Origin: Antedon mediterranea
Lineage: Eukaryota > Echinodermata > Crinoidea > Comatulida > Antedonidae
Assembly (NCBI RefSeq): GCF_964355755.1
Contig: NC_092671.1
Coordinates: forward strand, 38,271,304 to 38,335,303
Reading direction: 5' to 3'
DNA: 64,000 bases
Shown here: positions 52,445 through 64,000 of the stretch, one piece after another
Layout: every line of letters begins with the position of its first letter
Numbering within the stretch: position 1 is the stretch's first letter
The notes under the pieces: generated by a model
Databases searched by the model: none
Seen by the model: the letters and a program-made list of their open reading frames with translations, nothing else
What the model was told of the DNA's origin: nothing
Translations under genes and position numbers: made by a program

Positions 52445-53041
52445 AAAGGATTGTACCATTCTGTAAAAAGGATTGTACCATTCTGTAAACAGGATTGTAC
52501 CATTCTGTAAACATGATTGTACTATTCTGTAAACAAGATTGTACCATTCTGTAAACAGGATTGTACCATTCTGTAAACATGATTGTACCATTCTGTAAAC
52601 ATGATTGTACTATTCTGTAAACAGTATTGTACCATTCTGTAAACAGGATTGTACCATTCTGTAAACATGATTGTACTATTCTGTAAACAGTATTGTACCA
52701 TTCTGTAAACAGGATTGTACCATTCTGTAAAAAGGATTGTACCATTCTGTAAACAGGATTGTACCATTCTGTAAACAGGATTGTACCATTCTGTAAACAG
52801 GATTGTACCATTCTGTAAACAGGATTGTACCATTCTGTAAACAGGATTGTACTATTCTGTAAACAGGATTGTACCATTCTGTAAAAAGGATTGTACCATT
52901 CTGTAAACAGGATTGTACCATTCTGTAAAAAGGATTGTACCATTCTGTAAACAGGATTGTACCATTCTGTAAACATGATTGTACTATTCTGTAAACAGTA
53001 TTGTACCATTCTGTAAACGGGATTGTACCATTTTGTAGACT
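52426..53041 (+). repeat. 22-bp minisatellite starting in the RHEB CaaX codons
   Basis: About 28 units of 22 bases, core GGATTGTACCATTCTGTAA. The first unit is the RHEB coding end itself, encoding DCTIL and the TAA stop; later units are in the 3' UTR. Unit variants (ACCATT or ACTATT; AAAA or AACA; GGATT, TGATT or TATTG) recur in blocks, which suggests higher-order amplification. The minus strand is open in all three frames across the array because three units make 66 bases; this is an artefact of the repeat. Confidence 0.95.
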
Positions 53042-53209
53042 GGCTTGTTCCTACAATACAAGATATGGGACCATTGGAGAACAACAATTTCGGTAATTGC
53101 CATTAAAATGTCAACTGCAAATGGCAACGTCTTCTGTACATCATCCAAACCAATTGTTTTTAAAAGTTAATTTTATTGCTCTTGTAGGAGTAACAATGCA
53201 TCTGGTTTA

Positions 53210-53364
53210 AAGCACTGTCTACACTATCAAAATAGTTTGGAAAAAAAAGTGTAATGTGCCCAAATATGGTAGTGATATGCCCAAATATAGTAGTGATATG
53301 ACATCATCATGTCCATATATGGGCACATCACATTATTTAGTCACATAAAGTTTGATAGTGTAGA
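53210..53364 (+). mobile_element. TA-MITE copy in the RHEB 3' region
   Basis: Ends TAAAGCACTGTCTACACTAT and GATAGTGTAGAGTATT; right end slightly truncated. Confidence 0.8.
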
Positions 53365-53546
53365 GTATTGCAAAACATTCTCAATAAAAATGATGTTTGT
53401 TTTCATCTATGTAAATATTCTACTGAATCATGGTTGTATAATTACATGCAAATGTCATTTATTTGCATAAATGAAAACTGAGTGTGCTTTCTTTACTTTG
53501 AAATATCCACAATGTTGTACTTCTATAAACTGATTTTCCTGTATTA

Positions 53547-53856
53547 TTTAAAGATGTATTGTCCCCCTGAAAAAATAATTCTTGAACTTTTTTTGTTGAA
53601 TATGTCATTTTAATATTATATAATATTTTTCCACTTTGACCAAAAATTGGATCAAAAAAAATGTATTTACCTGAAAAAAAGTGTAATTTAAAGCAAAAAA
53701 ATAGTCAAATTGTTTGAATTTAACCATTTATTTTGGCTTTTTTTAAGTGACAACATTATTATTTCCCATTTTTTTCTATGGAAAAAATAACATATTCAAA
53801 GTCTGATTTAATTAATCTTCATTTTTTTATGTTTTTTGGGGACAATACATCTTTAA
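53547..53856. mobile_element. TTTAAAG-ended MITE, full-length copy
   Basis: TTTAAAGATGTATTGTCCCC at the left and GGGGACAATACATCTTTAA at the right. It probably lies in the RHEB 3' UTR. Confidence 0.75.
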
Positions 53857-54502
53857 AGGAAATAGTGTATAATGCAAGAAATTCAATTTATCAGCATTTA
53901 TTAAAATTGTTAATTTGATTTATTATTTTAATATTGGTTGATTAAAGTATATGAAAGGGATATTATATTAACAGATTTATGTTGACCTTAAAATTCATGG
54001 TTATAATTTTGTTATATTTTAATAGCTAAAATGAATGATACCCATAATTTATACCGATTTAAACTTTTTCTGTTTTTATCCGTAAAATGTCACACTATAC
54101 TTCCATAGTGTAATTCTCCTTGATAAATCTATATTGTGTACAAATGTAGTCAAATTGTAACTTGGTGGTTCTGCTCATCTTCTATCACCAGTGTCAAAAT
54201 CAGCGCCATAAGCAAAGTTTAAAATCACATAAGTTAAAAAAGCATGGGTGTATTTCTTTAGACGTTACTGCAGTAACTGACGAAATACTTTACAAGTACA
54301 GTTAGTGTATTAGGATGCTCAAGAAAGATGTTTTTTAAACAATGTGTATAGACTGTAGAGTAATATGCAAATATATTATGTATAGTTAGTATATGAACCA
54401 TTGTAAAGTAATTAGAAAACAAGATTCAAGAAATTCTATTGGTCCACTTTAAAAAATAAAAATTTTTCTTGAGGATAATTTGAAAGTTACCATACATCCA
54501 CA

Positions 54503-54657
54503 TTTCACACCTGTTCCGGCACGTTTCCGGTTTGGCGAATCGAACATCAATGTTTAGTTTTCACAACGCTCCACACCAATCAATAAACGCGTAGAAACGA
54601 AACATTGACATTCAATTGGATTTGCCAGACCAGAACCGTGCTGGAACATGTGTGAAA
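54503..54657. mobile_element. TIR MITE (TTTCACAC ends)
   Basis: TTTCACACCTGTTCCGGCAC and GTGCTGGAACATGTGTGAAA are imperfect inverted repeats at a 155-base spacing. The interior arms (ATCAATGTTTAG / AACATTGACATT) also pair. Confidence 0.65.
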
Positions 54658-55001
54658 GACCCTTTAAGGTGGAAAAACCCCTGGAATGGATATTCAGTTA
54701 TTGTGCCTGGTCAGGCTTAATATTTACCCAGGTGATCTGGCCACCTAAGTTAGTGATAATTGGTCAATAAAGCCAACCTAACCGGGTAAATAACTAAGCC
54801 TGAATCTTCATTCATAGAAGACAAGAACAAATATCCTTACACAGTCCATAGCCGTCTGTAACTTAATTCTGCTGTTTAAGTTACAGCTAACTTTGATGTC
54901 TTTTTATTCATACCTTTTCTCCTTTCAACTATACTATTATAGGAATATTGTATAAACCCAACTATTGTATATTCTAGACAATGTATAACTAACAATTGTT
55001 A

Positions 55002-55007
55002 AATAAA
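55002..55007 (+). terminator. Candidate poly(A) signal of RHEB
   Basis: AATAAA in AAATAAAGTCTTTTAC. It would give a 2.5-kb 3' UTR containing the minisatellite and several MITEs; earlier AATAAA sites could also serve. Confidence 0.3.
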
Positions 55008-56676
55008 GTCTTTTACAAAACAAAAATTGAACTCTGTTTGTATTCTGATTCATTCATTGGGAAAATGTGTGGGTCAGTCAGGGTCATACATATTCATACT
55101 ACAAATAAGGTGTGGTGTTTTTATTGTCTGGCCAAGCCACTGTTTTTCTTTCTACCTGTACTTTTCACAATATTTACAATACTAACACAAGCATGTACAG
55201 TACTTAGCATAGGGATTTGTGTATAAACAAATATTTTCATTCATTTTCAACAATCAAAATCAATTATAGTTTGCTTAAAAAAACATTAAAGTTATATTAA
55301 GAAATATAAAACGTATTCTTCTGGTACAGGAGATCATGAATGATATAACTGTTTACCAAAAACAAAGTTATTTGCATAATTGCCACCTGTAAAAATGTGT
55401 CTATTAAATGTATTTAGCCTTTGTACATGAAGCAGATTTCTTGACTGTAAGAATACTAAATTATTACTACACTTAATGCACAATATGCCAAACATTAGTG
55501 TGTTGCGATCGACGTTAAATACCTGGATGAGTCCCGATAGGTGGCTCTTTACCTGCTCTAACATGCTAACTGCAACTAAGCTTTTTTTTCACTTACGCAT
55601 TTTAAAGTCCATAGCCCACTTAAAGAAGAGATACAACCCCATTATAACATATATACAATTTGTACTAGGCAAATATATTATAAAGTACTGTCAGTCAATG
55701 AATAAGCTATTGAGTATTAGCTAATTAATATAAATAAAATATATAATAAACTGCATTCTATATGAAATGGAAGGAGACAAAACATACCATCTATATATCT
55801 CCTCCATGATCATACCTGAGGTGTTTTAGACTAGGTTCTAGCCAGTATTAAGTAAAGATAAATATTTTGGCACATACAGCGTTTCATACGTATAATATAA
55901 TACTCACAATGCATTCGAGATAAAATCGAAATGTTGACTGGTGGAGACACTAAGTAAGTGTGCAAGTAAGTAAGTCTACTGAGAGTGAAAGCTTATACTA
56001 ATATTGGATGCGACAGACAAATTTACAACGATGATGACAAAAATGCAATTGTTTTTATTTTTAATAATATATGGAAATTCTAATAACACTTGATATACTG
56101 GCCACAGATAAAGTCTCTTATTTAAGGTAATGTGCTTGCCCATGGATATCTGAATTTTTTATTATATCATTTTTCTGTGCATCATTACAATGTTTAACTA
56201 TTTGAATTTTAACTTGAAAAAGTTGAGAATATTTTGTCCACAATAAATATAGGCCTACATATATATGAAGAGTAGGCCTAAAGTCATTTTGAAACCTTAA
56301 GTTATATCAGGTAGGGGGCCTAACCATATGTATTACAGTTGCATTTTTACCAGGGACTATCTGGGACATATAATAGTTCAGTAGTGCACTCACCTAATAG
56401 AATCCCACTTTCTACTAATAAAAGGAAAACCAACACCCACTTGACTAACAGTGCCCTCTATTTTGTTATCATAGAAAAAGCTATTTATAAAATTAAATGT
56501 AAATATTGAACTTTGATTGGAACATGTTTAAAGTCTGATTATTATGTTAAAAACTTTACATTAGCACATTGATGATTAGTAAGATCTTTAATTTATATTT
56601 TAAAATGTTGAATTACAGAACATTTACAAGTTTAATGTGCATTTGTTTTTTGTTTTTTTTAGCCACACAGATAAAT
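55008..56676. other. No gene supported
   Basis: Convergent intergenic region between RHEB and the coiled-coil gene. AT-rich with scattered TAGGCCTA; no exon seen. Confidence 0.4.
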
Positions 56677-59553
56677 TTATGGTATCATATCCACAAATTC
56701 ATACTCTGAAGTTCCATCAAAATGCGAATTGACATGACCATTTATGTATTCTGCAGAAAACAAACACCTATCAAACTGCCTACTGCAAATGGGACATAAA
56801 GTTATGTCTGGTGTAGCACCAAGATTGGCTGCCTGGTCTGGTTTATCTACTATTCCAACTGGTGTGTAAAACTCTGGAGAATTTCTCCCACCAATATCTA
56901 AATCCGTTTCTATGTTTGGTGGGTTTCTAGGTGGTAGTAAGCCTCCCCCCGTCTCTTGCATAATTGGTATTCTAAAGTCAGAAACTTGACTCCCGAGTTT
57001 CTTAGGAGAATTTCTACCGAGAAGAACAGAGCTGGGCGATGCTATGTAATTACTAGACATGACATTTGGGGCACTCCCTGGTTGGAAGTGTGGCCTGGCT
57101 TGTAAATCAGTAATAGGACCATAACTTGCTGACATAGGCTTCAAAGTCCTTGTTTCCTTAAAACTTTGCATTGGCCTGTTTAAATGTTGGCTATATTTAT
57201 CGTCACTGGATGTGTGGGCACTGTAAATGTCATCATCATCACTCTCGGTTGAAGTAAATTTACTTGTTGTTGACAACTCGTCTTTTGGTGGTCGTTTGAT
57301 TTCAGATGACCCCTGACCCATAGAAGTATGAAGAAGATATTCAGGATTTGTTTTTCCTCTCTTCTCATAATCTTCCATTTCAAAATCTATAATTGCAAAA
57401 TAAAAAATCCAAAATATTGATTAATTATACCAAAAAACAGGATGAAAAAACAAATCTTTCAAAAATTCAAACTCTGACCCTTATGGCCAAAGGTCACATG
57501 ATCTGATACCAATTCTTTTCACTTTCAACATACATAGTGAACAAACAAATTCTTTATTTTGAAATTATACACTTTAAACGGTGAATATCAGCCAAGACAA
57601 AACCCAATCCACCAGCATGGTACTAGCCAGTCTAAGTCATTAATGCAATTAAAGTCTCTTCTCAAAACTCAATTGTTCCAACAGACCTTTGGTTTTATAG
57701 CGTTGTGAGACAGCAGTTTGAGCACTTTACTTATAAATGCTTAGTTAACTATTTTCTAGGAATAGTCCTCTACAGAATAAAGAAGAGGCTTTACATCTTG
57801 AGAGGTCCTCTCTACATAAACACAATTGATTGAGTGAATCAACAAGGATATTATAATTACATTAACATTAATCATTTGTATAAATAGCTAGCTTCAGAAC
57901 TATGGAAGAGTACAGCTCCGTCTAGACTATCAAACTAGTTTGATATGCCTAAATAAATGGTAGTGATATGCTCAAATATGGTAGTGATATGACATCATCA
58001 TGTCCATATATGTTCACATTACATTTTTTTGTCACATAAAGTTTGATAGTGTAGACAGAGCTTAACAAATGTTGCTTTACCTGGTTCCTCTGATTTTCTT
58101 TTTCTAATTTCCAATAAACCATCATCCTTTAACTTCTTATAAGTATTCACTTCTTTTAAGAGACTTTTAACCTCCTCTTTTAATTGTTTATAATCCAGTA
58201 TAAATTTATTAATATCAAACTCTACTAAATCTTCCGCTCCGTCATTTCCATCAGTTTCCATATCAGTATCTTTTTCATTTGTGTCCTCCGATATTGACCT
58301 TCTTTGACCCTGTGTAACATCCTTAGGGCCTACTTTTACTAAATCTTTTCTTAGTGTCTCTATTGAAGTTTCTAGTTGTATTATTTTCTCTTGTAAAGAT
58401 TCTTTTTGTTTCTGGCAATCTTTACTTTGACATTGTGTGTCAGATGAGTTGCCAGATTCATGAGCAGTTACTATTGATTTGAGAATGGTGTTTTCAGTCT
58501 GGAGTTCATCTACTTTTGTCTGAAGTATAAACATTTTATTGCTCTCCTGTTCAAAATAAAAGTGATTACATTATCATTAAAGTAAAAAAGACAAGTATTT
58601 TGTCAAGTCAATGAAATTTATTGTCATTTGTAAACATATAAAAACCATTTTTTGGCTCATAAGATAAAAAATTTCTTAGGTATAAGATTCCTAAAAAATA
58701 ATAAAGAACATCTGAATATAAATGGTTTTTAATTATAGAAAGAAATGAAGGAAGCGACCCAAAACCAGAAGGATAAAAATTATAGAGAATTATACAAACT
58801 TATTAAACCATATGTTCCACTATGCAAAGGTCTTCACCACCTAGAACGAACCAACCTTAAATATGTGCCTAAGGGCTTCTTTGCTCAGGCACCGGCACAA
58901 TCTTGAACCAATTTCCTCGTTCCATCTGTTACACTATATTCCCTTTCAAATTCAAATCTATCCTGAAAACTCACCTATTTTAAGTTTAGTTATTCTTTTC
59001 ATGATGCGCTGGGAGACTCCGGTAAAGAGCGTTTTATAAATGTTTGATTATTATTTATTAAACGAAAATAAAAGTAAGTCTATACACTTTGGAAAATAAT
59101 CTCTCTGATTGGAGAAGTCTTGTTAAGTGTGCTATGTTGTAAGATGTTCAGCGTTTGTGATGAATTAAAGAAAATCTTACATAATACAAATGTTTACCTA
59201 CACTAAACTCTAGTGAAAATCTGATATATATATAAAAGAAAAGAAAGAAAAAAGAAATAAAAAAAAAAAGATTGTACACCTACCGCTACTTCTGGAGAAA
59301 TGTCATAAGATTGTATCCTTTCACCGGACTCCTTTAATCTTTCAATTTCTTGATTAAGTTTTTTGTTTTCTTGCCTGAGAGCATTGTTGGAATCATTTGT
59401 GTTATGATATTTCTTTTTTAGATGTTCATAGCCCTGTTTCAGAGCCTGGAACGCTTCAGGATATAAAGCATCATCAATAGGACTTCCATAAACGGGACTT
59501 TCTGCCTTAAAATCATCTTCTTGTGGATTGTTATCCTCCGATTCACTCAACAT
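56677..59553 (-). CDS. Coiled-coil/C2H2 adaptor, probably TANK/AZI2/TBKBP1-type, 481 aa
   Basis: Three coding exons on the minus strand: 59553-59284, 58546-58081, 57386-56677. Phases match and close to 482 codons. Exon 1 also contains 30 bases before the ATG after an acceptor at 59584-59585, so a 5' UTR exon lies further right. The N-terminus is acidic, followed by a coiled coil (about residues 30-80, FQALKQGYEHLKKKYHNTND) that resembles the start of AZI2. A second coiled coil covers 90-150 and a third helix (ILDYKQLKEEVKSLLKEVNT) 200-240. The last exon is Ser/Pro-rich and ends with a C2H2 finger CPIC-x16-H-VNS-H followed by FDGTSEYEFVDMIP. TANK, TAX1BP1 and CALCOCO proteins end in similar ubiquitin-binding fingers. 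I infer an adaptor for TBK1/IKK-epsilon signalling; an autophagy-receptor-like protein is the main alternative. Confidence 0.6.
57590..57745 (+). mobile_element. LINE 3'-end remnant
   Basis: The plus strand can be read with interruptions as the C-terminus of a CR1/L2-type reverse transcriptase ORF (LMQLKSLLKTQLFQQTFGF), followed by a 3' tail like that of the copy at 58790. It lies in an intron of the adaptor gene. Confidence 0.45.
57913..58064 (+). mobile_element. TA-MITE copy in adaptor-gene intron
   Basis: Ends CAGCTCCGTCTAGACTATCA and GATAGTGTAGACAGAGCTTA. It ends 17 bases from an exon boundary (58081). Confidence 0.85.
58790..59060 (+). mobile_element. LINE 3'-end remnant
   Basis: With a frameshift near 58901, the plus strand resembles the conserved end of CR1/L2-type ORF2 (the WNxxPxxI ... 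FKSxLKTHLF pattern; here FKFKSILKTHLF). The tail TAAAGAGCGTTTTATAAATG is typical of such 3' UTRs. It is a 5'-truncated, decayed copy in an intron of the adaptor gene. Confidence 0.55.
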
Positions 59554-59625
59554 AGTGAAGAATATTAACAGAAAATACAGATTCTGAAAAATATACACAA
59601 GACATAGTTAATATAATATATAACT

Positions 59626-59756
59626 AAAGCTCTGTCTACACTATCGAACTACTTTGACAAAAAAGGGTGTGATGTGCCCAAATATGGTAATGATATGCTT
59701 AAATATAGCAGTGATATGACATCATCATGTCCATATATGTATATGGGCACATCACA
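59626..59756 (+). mobile_element. TA-MITE copy, right arm lost
   Basis: Left end TAAAGCTCTGTCTACACTAT; breaks off after GGGCACATCACATG. Lies in the 5' region of the adaptor gene. Confidence 0.75.
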
Positions 59757-59759
59757 TGT

Positions 59760-62275
59760 TACATACTCTGGCAGCAGTAGAGTTGTTTATTGTGTTTACA
59801 AATCCTAACATCTCCAAAAAAAAATGTTTAGGGGTGGGTTTACAGATTCAATTTAAGGATTAGGACTATTATTGTGAGTTAATAAATAGAGTAATGGATT
59901 ACTAATTAGGAGTTGTATGTAGCCTTGATGCCAAGTGCACACTGGGCCAAAATAAGACCAAATATTGACTACAGTACAAACTGAGCAAACAACAGTATCA
60001 CTGTATGACATCTTCCGTTTACACTTGACAGTTAGGTCAGCCAATTACAGTATAATAAGAACTGGGAAATTCCAATATATGCCAAATCGGACCAAAGTTT
60101 TCACCAGACCATATTTGACTAAACTTGAATTTTTTTTAAAAATTAAAACAATTATTATTTTAATTATAATTGTTAATATATTATCAATATAATTTGTTAT
60201 AATAATTATTAGCCAAATAGATCATTCTATGTAAAATGTTATCCCTATGTAATTATTACTGAGCTCAGTGGTAGTAATTTATCAATAATTCTGGTTTTTT
60301 TTTTTTCAATTTTAGTATTGTTTGGAAAAGACATTAAGCTTTTAAATGGTAACCTGTAGTTAACATTTCAATTGTTTGGGTCCACAACACGATAACTTGC
60401 CACGTGGATAGAACTTCCTCTGTTGTTAAAATACTCTTATCAGGAAAAAAAAGTGGTGAATTTTAAATCCCTAAAATTCCCTTAATAATATTAGTCCTGT
60501 AATATAATCTTCTGAGAGCAGGAAAAACTATTAATATCATGCAATATAACAAATAATTTGAACTTACATAAAATCATAAAACACAATTTATAAGTAACTC
60601 AGTTCATATGTCATAGGAATTAGTACTTTATACTAATACAACAATTTTTCTTTGAATGTTAAATTGAAAGAAATAAATTACCACATAAAGACTACAATTA
60701 CAGTAATTATCAGTTGTTATGAACAATTTTTATATAAGATAAGTATTTATTATTACAGACATATTCTAAAAATACTAATATCTAAAGTACAGAGACAGTA
60801 TGTCAAGCTACGGAACTCAGTACTATGGGAATTTCCTAAACTAGTATAAATATAAATGCTCTTTGCGTCATTGAATGTTGTGAATTTAAAATACAGAAAA
60901 AATTATAATCATTTTAAACGGTAAACACAAAATATATTATGGTTTGACATAATATAATGCAGTATAATACATTTATCCTTAGTAGATTATAATTTAGACA
61001 TACAATAAACACGATTAACTTTATTTTCCATACATGTGGAACATCTACGGAAATTATCTTTTTTATTATGTCTTTAGGCACATCTCCAAAAATCTTTTTA
61101 TCAGAGATTTATTAATAAGGTTATGTAATATATATTTTTTCTAAAATGTATATTTTAATTCAAAGTACAGATAACATTTTCTAAAATAATAGATAATAAA
61201 TGAGAAAAGGGTACCGGTACCCCACTGGAAGCTTAAGCTTTAAAATGTGGTGTCCACGCAACATATTTAAGTAAGGTAAGGTAAGAAACATGTAAAAAAA
61301 AACCAATATGATAATGAGCAGTACTACATACACATGGTGTACCGCAAACTTTATATCAACATATTGATTTCACCATCCAAACCTTCAAACAGTTGAGGAT
61401 TACATGAGAAACCGCTCGATAATAATTCACTTTTTTCCTCTCTCTCCCTGTCTGCGTATTGTCTTCTATGTGTTTAAATGGAACTCAACTTAACTGAAAG
61501 AAACTAGTTGCGCGAGAGCGCTTATTTTGAACGGAACTAAAAGAAAACAGTGTGTGAGCGCTTATGTCGACACTGGAACTGATTTTAACTAGTCGTGGTT
61601 ACCTTACGGCGCGCATGATGTGATTCATAGTTGTATAGTAACCAGTATTCAAGAGCGATTTTACGGATATGAACTGATCACTACTACTACTTGATTCAAA
61701 GTTTTCAGTTCTGGAAAAAATAGAACATGGGCAAATGAAAGATTATGTGGACATTTTTTTTTTGCCGGTCAGTTGCTTGGAGTACTATGTCGACACAGTT
61801 GATTTGAGTTCCATTTTGTCATAAGGGCACTTTATGTAAAGTAATATATAAAATAACCTCTCTTTAGTGATATCTATTGTTAGATTATGGTATTTGTGAC
61901 TCATTTCCATGATGATATGTTCAATTCAGTCCAGTCATGTTTTTATTTCTCACCTGATGAGTTCTCTGCTGATGAAACCAGATATCAATCAGACACAATT
62001 AAGACTAAAATAATCTAGTAAATTCTATAGTGTTTTAAAGGTGTGTGGACATTTTAGATCAAAAACTGTAAAAAAAATCTTGAAGTTTAAAACAATCTTC
62101 TGGAAAAGATTATTAAATAAGACCAATTATTAAATGGTAATTTTTATTTTTTAATAACACAAAAAATAAAGAAAAATATAAAAGTAAAAGAAACACTGAA
62201 AATAGGATTACGCTACATAAACCAAAGACTGAGATTGTAACTTTGAACGGTTTTGATATGTAAAAATTTGGGGTT
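59760..62275. other. No gene supported; likely 5' region of the adaptor gene
   Basis: AT-rich. A less AT-rich patch at 61490-61640 (GCGCGAGAGCGC, TTACGGCGCGCATG) includes a minus-strand donor-like GTAAGG and could hold a non-coding first exon and promoter. Nothing else is recognised. Confidence 0.3.
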
Positions 62276-62281
62276 ACGGTA

Positions 62282-63090
62282 TGTTATGCGCGATTTGAAC
62301 GATTTGCGCAATTTGAAATTGCGCAAAAAAATCTTTGCGCAATTTGAAATTGCGCAAAGAATTCTTGCGCAATTTAAAATTGCGCAAGGATTTTTTTGCG
62401 CAATTTCAAATTGCGCAATCAACTTGCGCAATTTCAAATTGCGCAAGAAAATCTTTGCGCAATTTTAAATTGCGCTGCACAATTTGTAAATTGCGCAAGG
62501 TAGTTCTTGCGCAATATGACACCTTTGCGCAATTTGAAAACGAACTGTAAATTTTCCCATACATGGCTAGGCTAGGCCTAGGCAGAGGAGTTTAAAATTT
62601 AGTATTTTATTATATAAATAAGACCATTTCAATGAAGATAATGTTTAATACTCACTTTTTAAGTTTTTAATATTAGTTTAGCAAGGCCATGTAACCTAGT
62701 CAGTATCAGTAGTCCAGACCCTAGCTAGGCTAGAGTAGTAGGCTATAGCCGGCCGCGCCCGCCTGGTGGAACACCACCGCTTCGTTTTCTTTCGTCGGTT
62801 CTTCGACGGTATCAGTCTGGACGGTATGCTAACTTATAACAATATTTACACTACTAAAATAAGGAAATGCAATATTTATCTTTAATTTTGAATCATTCTT
62901 AGAAATTACTATAAAAATATGGGTGTGCATGATTTCACAATCTGTCGAAAAACCTTGCGCAATTTGCAGATTACTTGCGCAATTTAATACGTTGCTTGCG
63001 CAATTTGAAACACATGTTTCAATTCAAATTGCGCAAGGATTTTTTTTGCGCAATTTCAAATTGCGCAAATCGTTCAAATCGCGCATAACA
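62282..63090. mobile_element. TIR element packed with TTGCGCAA palindromes
   Basis: The first 45 bases (TGTTATGCGCGATTTGAACG onward) are the exact reverse complement of the last 45 (63046-63090). Both flanks carry ACGGTA (62276-62281 and 63091-63096), so a 6-bp target duplication is likely. The inside holds about 20 copies of TTGCGCAA, mostly paired as TTGCGCAATTTGAAATTGCG-type near-palindromes separated by 5-9 bases. A 430-base unrelated, TAGGCCTA-containing segment lies in the middle. Confidence 0.85.
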
Positions 63091-63096
63091 ACGGTA

Positions 63097-64000
63097 TTTG
63101 GCTTTTAAAATTGAGCAGCTGTTTTTGTTAAGAATAAAGATTTACACCTTCGCTTTGAATAAATTAATGATGATAATGAATTGATTTCTAATAAATATTT
63201 TAATTTTTTTCGTTAATAAAATAGTAATGAATAGGGCCTAGTAGGCTAGGCCCAGTCATAAATTATAGTAATCGGTGGCTACCAACCACAAAAATTAAAA
63301 AACACAATGTAGGTAAATTGGATGAGAAACAATTAAATTCCAGTCTAAGCTAGAGAGACAGCTTAACCATGCCTTTTGGGCGTTGCTGTAATGTACTGGT
63401 GGTACTGGCATTTACCAACGGTTCGTTAATAATAGGCCTACCTAGCCTAGTAGAGGGAGTAGTTAGGCCACGTTTAAGATGTTGGCAATCGCAGGAGACA
63501 AAAGGAACAGGCTAGCTTGGTTAGAATCTGAAAAATAAATAAATTAAATGTCTAAATACGATCCAATACACGTATACTTACTCAAGTATTTAATAGTAAA
63601 ATTGTCCTTAAAACACAAGAATAGATAATTTTACTAGTAGCATGTTAATGATTTTTGTAAACCACCTAAATTCAATTTTAACACATGACATCACAATAGG
63701 GGAATCCCCTGCTGCTCTCCTAGGTGGCGCGCTTTAATTTGTTTTATTAGGCCGGAAGAGTAGAAATATTAAGGAGGAATTGCCGAATTGCCTAGCTAGG
63801 TCTAGGCTGGTTTAGGACTGTATTATATTGTTTTTAAATCTAGCCCCATGAAAAAGGTATGAATAACATGTTCAATATAGTGATATATGATTTTGATGCA
63901 ACCGATTATACGCATTTTGAACTTTAACTAGGCCTACCTAGGCTACTACTAACTAACTAAGCCTAGCCTACTTTACTACTTACTTACTACTACTCTAGCT
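63097..64000. other. No gene supported
   Basis: AT-rich sequence with dense CTAGGCCTA-type motifs, especially 63415-63450 and 63900-63970. No exon or transposon ends seen. Confidence 0.4.

Noticed and set aside
52368-53087. A 239-codon minus-strand frame rich in repeated WYNPVYRMVQ-like units
   Set aside because: It is the antisense of the 22-bp minisatellite. Three units make 66 bases without a stop in any frame, so all three frames are open; this is not a gene.
62213-62550. Three overlapping frames with NLKLRK-type repeats
   Set aside because: They arise from TTGCGCAA palindromes, which read similarly on both strands; the element is a MITE.

Overview
This is a eukaryotic, intron-rich, AT-rich window. 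The gene content (DERA, TXNL1, RHEB, a BTBD10/KCTD20 gene, a DSL-type Notch ligand, and a likely TANK/AZI2-type adaptor), the GT-AG introns and the very frequent palindrome TAGGCCTA point to an invertebrate deuterostome. I think an echinoderm is most likely, but that is an inference from style and gene families, not a proof. Exon boundaries below were worked out by hand from splice sites, codon phase and family homology.

Layout. 1-7.1 kb: no confident gene; nested transposons, including a TTAA-flanked element sitting inside a tRNA-derived SINE. 7.2-11.2 kb (minus): BTBD10/KCTD20-like gene, complete, 413 aa. 11.2-18.5 kb: intergenic repeats. 18.6-23.0 kb (plus): an unrecognised, mostly disordered protein of about 773 aa with an acidic start and a 13-residue tandem repeat. 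25.1-31.3 kb (minus): DERA, complete, 319 aa, with many insertions in its introns. 32.3-39.9 kb (minus): a DSL/Delta-Jagged-like single-pass membrane protein with about 33 EGF repeats; only the signal-peptide exon was not found. 44.3-47.9 kb (plus): TXNL1, complete, 288 aa. 49.1-52.4 kb (plus): RHEB, complete, 184 aa. 56.7-59.6 kb (minus): a coiled-coil protein of 481 aa ending in a C2H2 zinc finger, probably a TANK/AZI2/TBKBP1-type TBK1 adaptor. 59.6-64 kb: no gene seen; contains a TIR element built of TTGCGCAA palindromes.

The genes are not an operon and are not obviously co-functional, although RHEB and the Akt/PP2A-linked BTBD10 family both belong to growth signalling. The dominant feature between and inside genes is a burst of one TA-flanked MITE family (about 30 copies or fragments in 64 kb), plus at least six other TIR families.

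The most striking observations are: a 22-bp minisatellite of about 28 units that starts inside the last codons of RHEB, so the lipidation (CaaX) signal and stop codon are the first repeat unit; a Notch ligand with a Notch-length EGF array; a partial duplicate of that ligand's N-terminal exon, still in frame and with an intact acceptor; an element inserted into RHEB intron 2 whose target duplication overlaps the 5' splice site; and the TTGCGCAA palindrome element.
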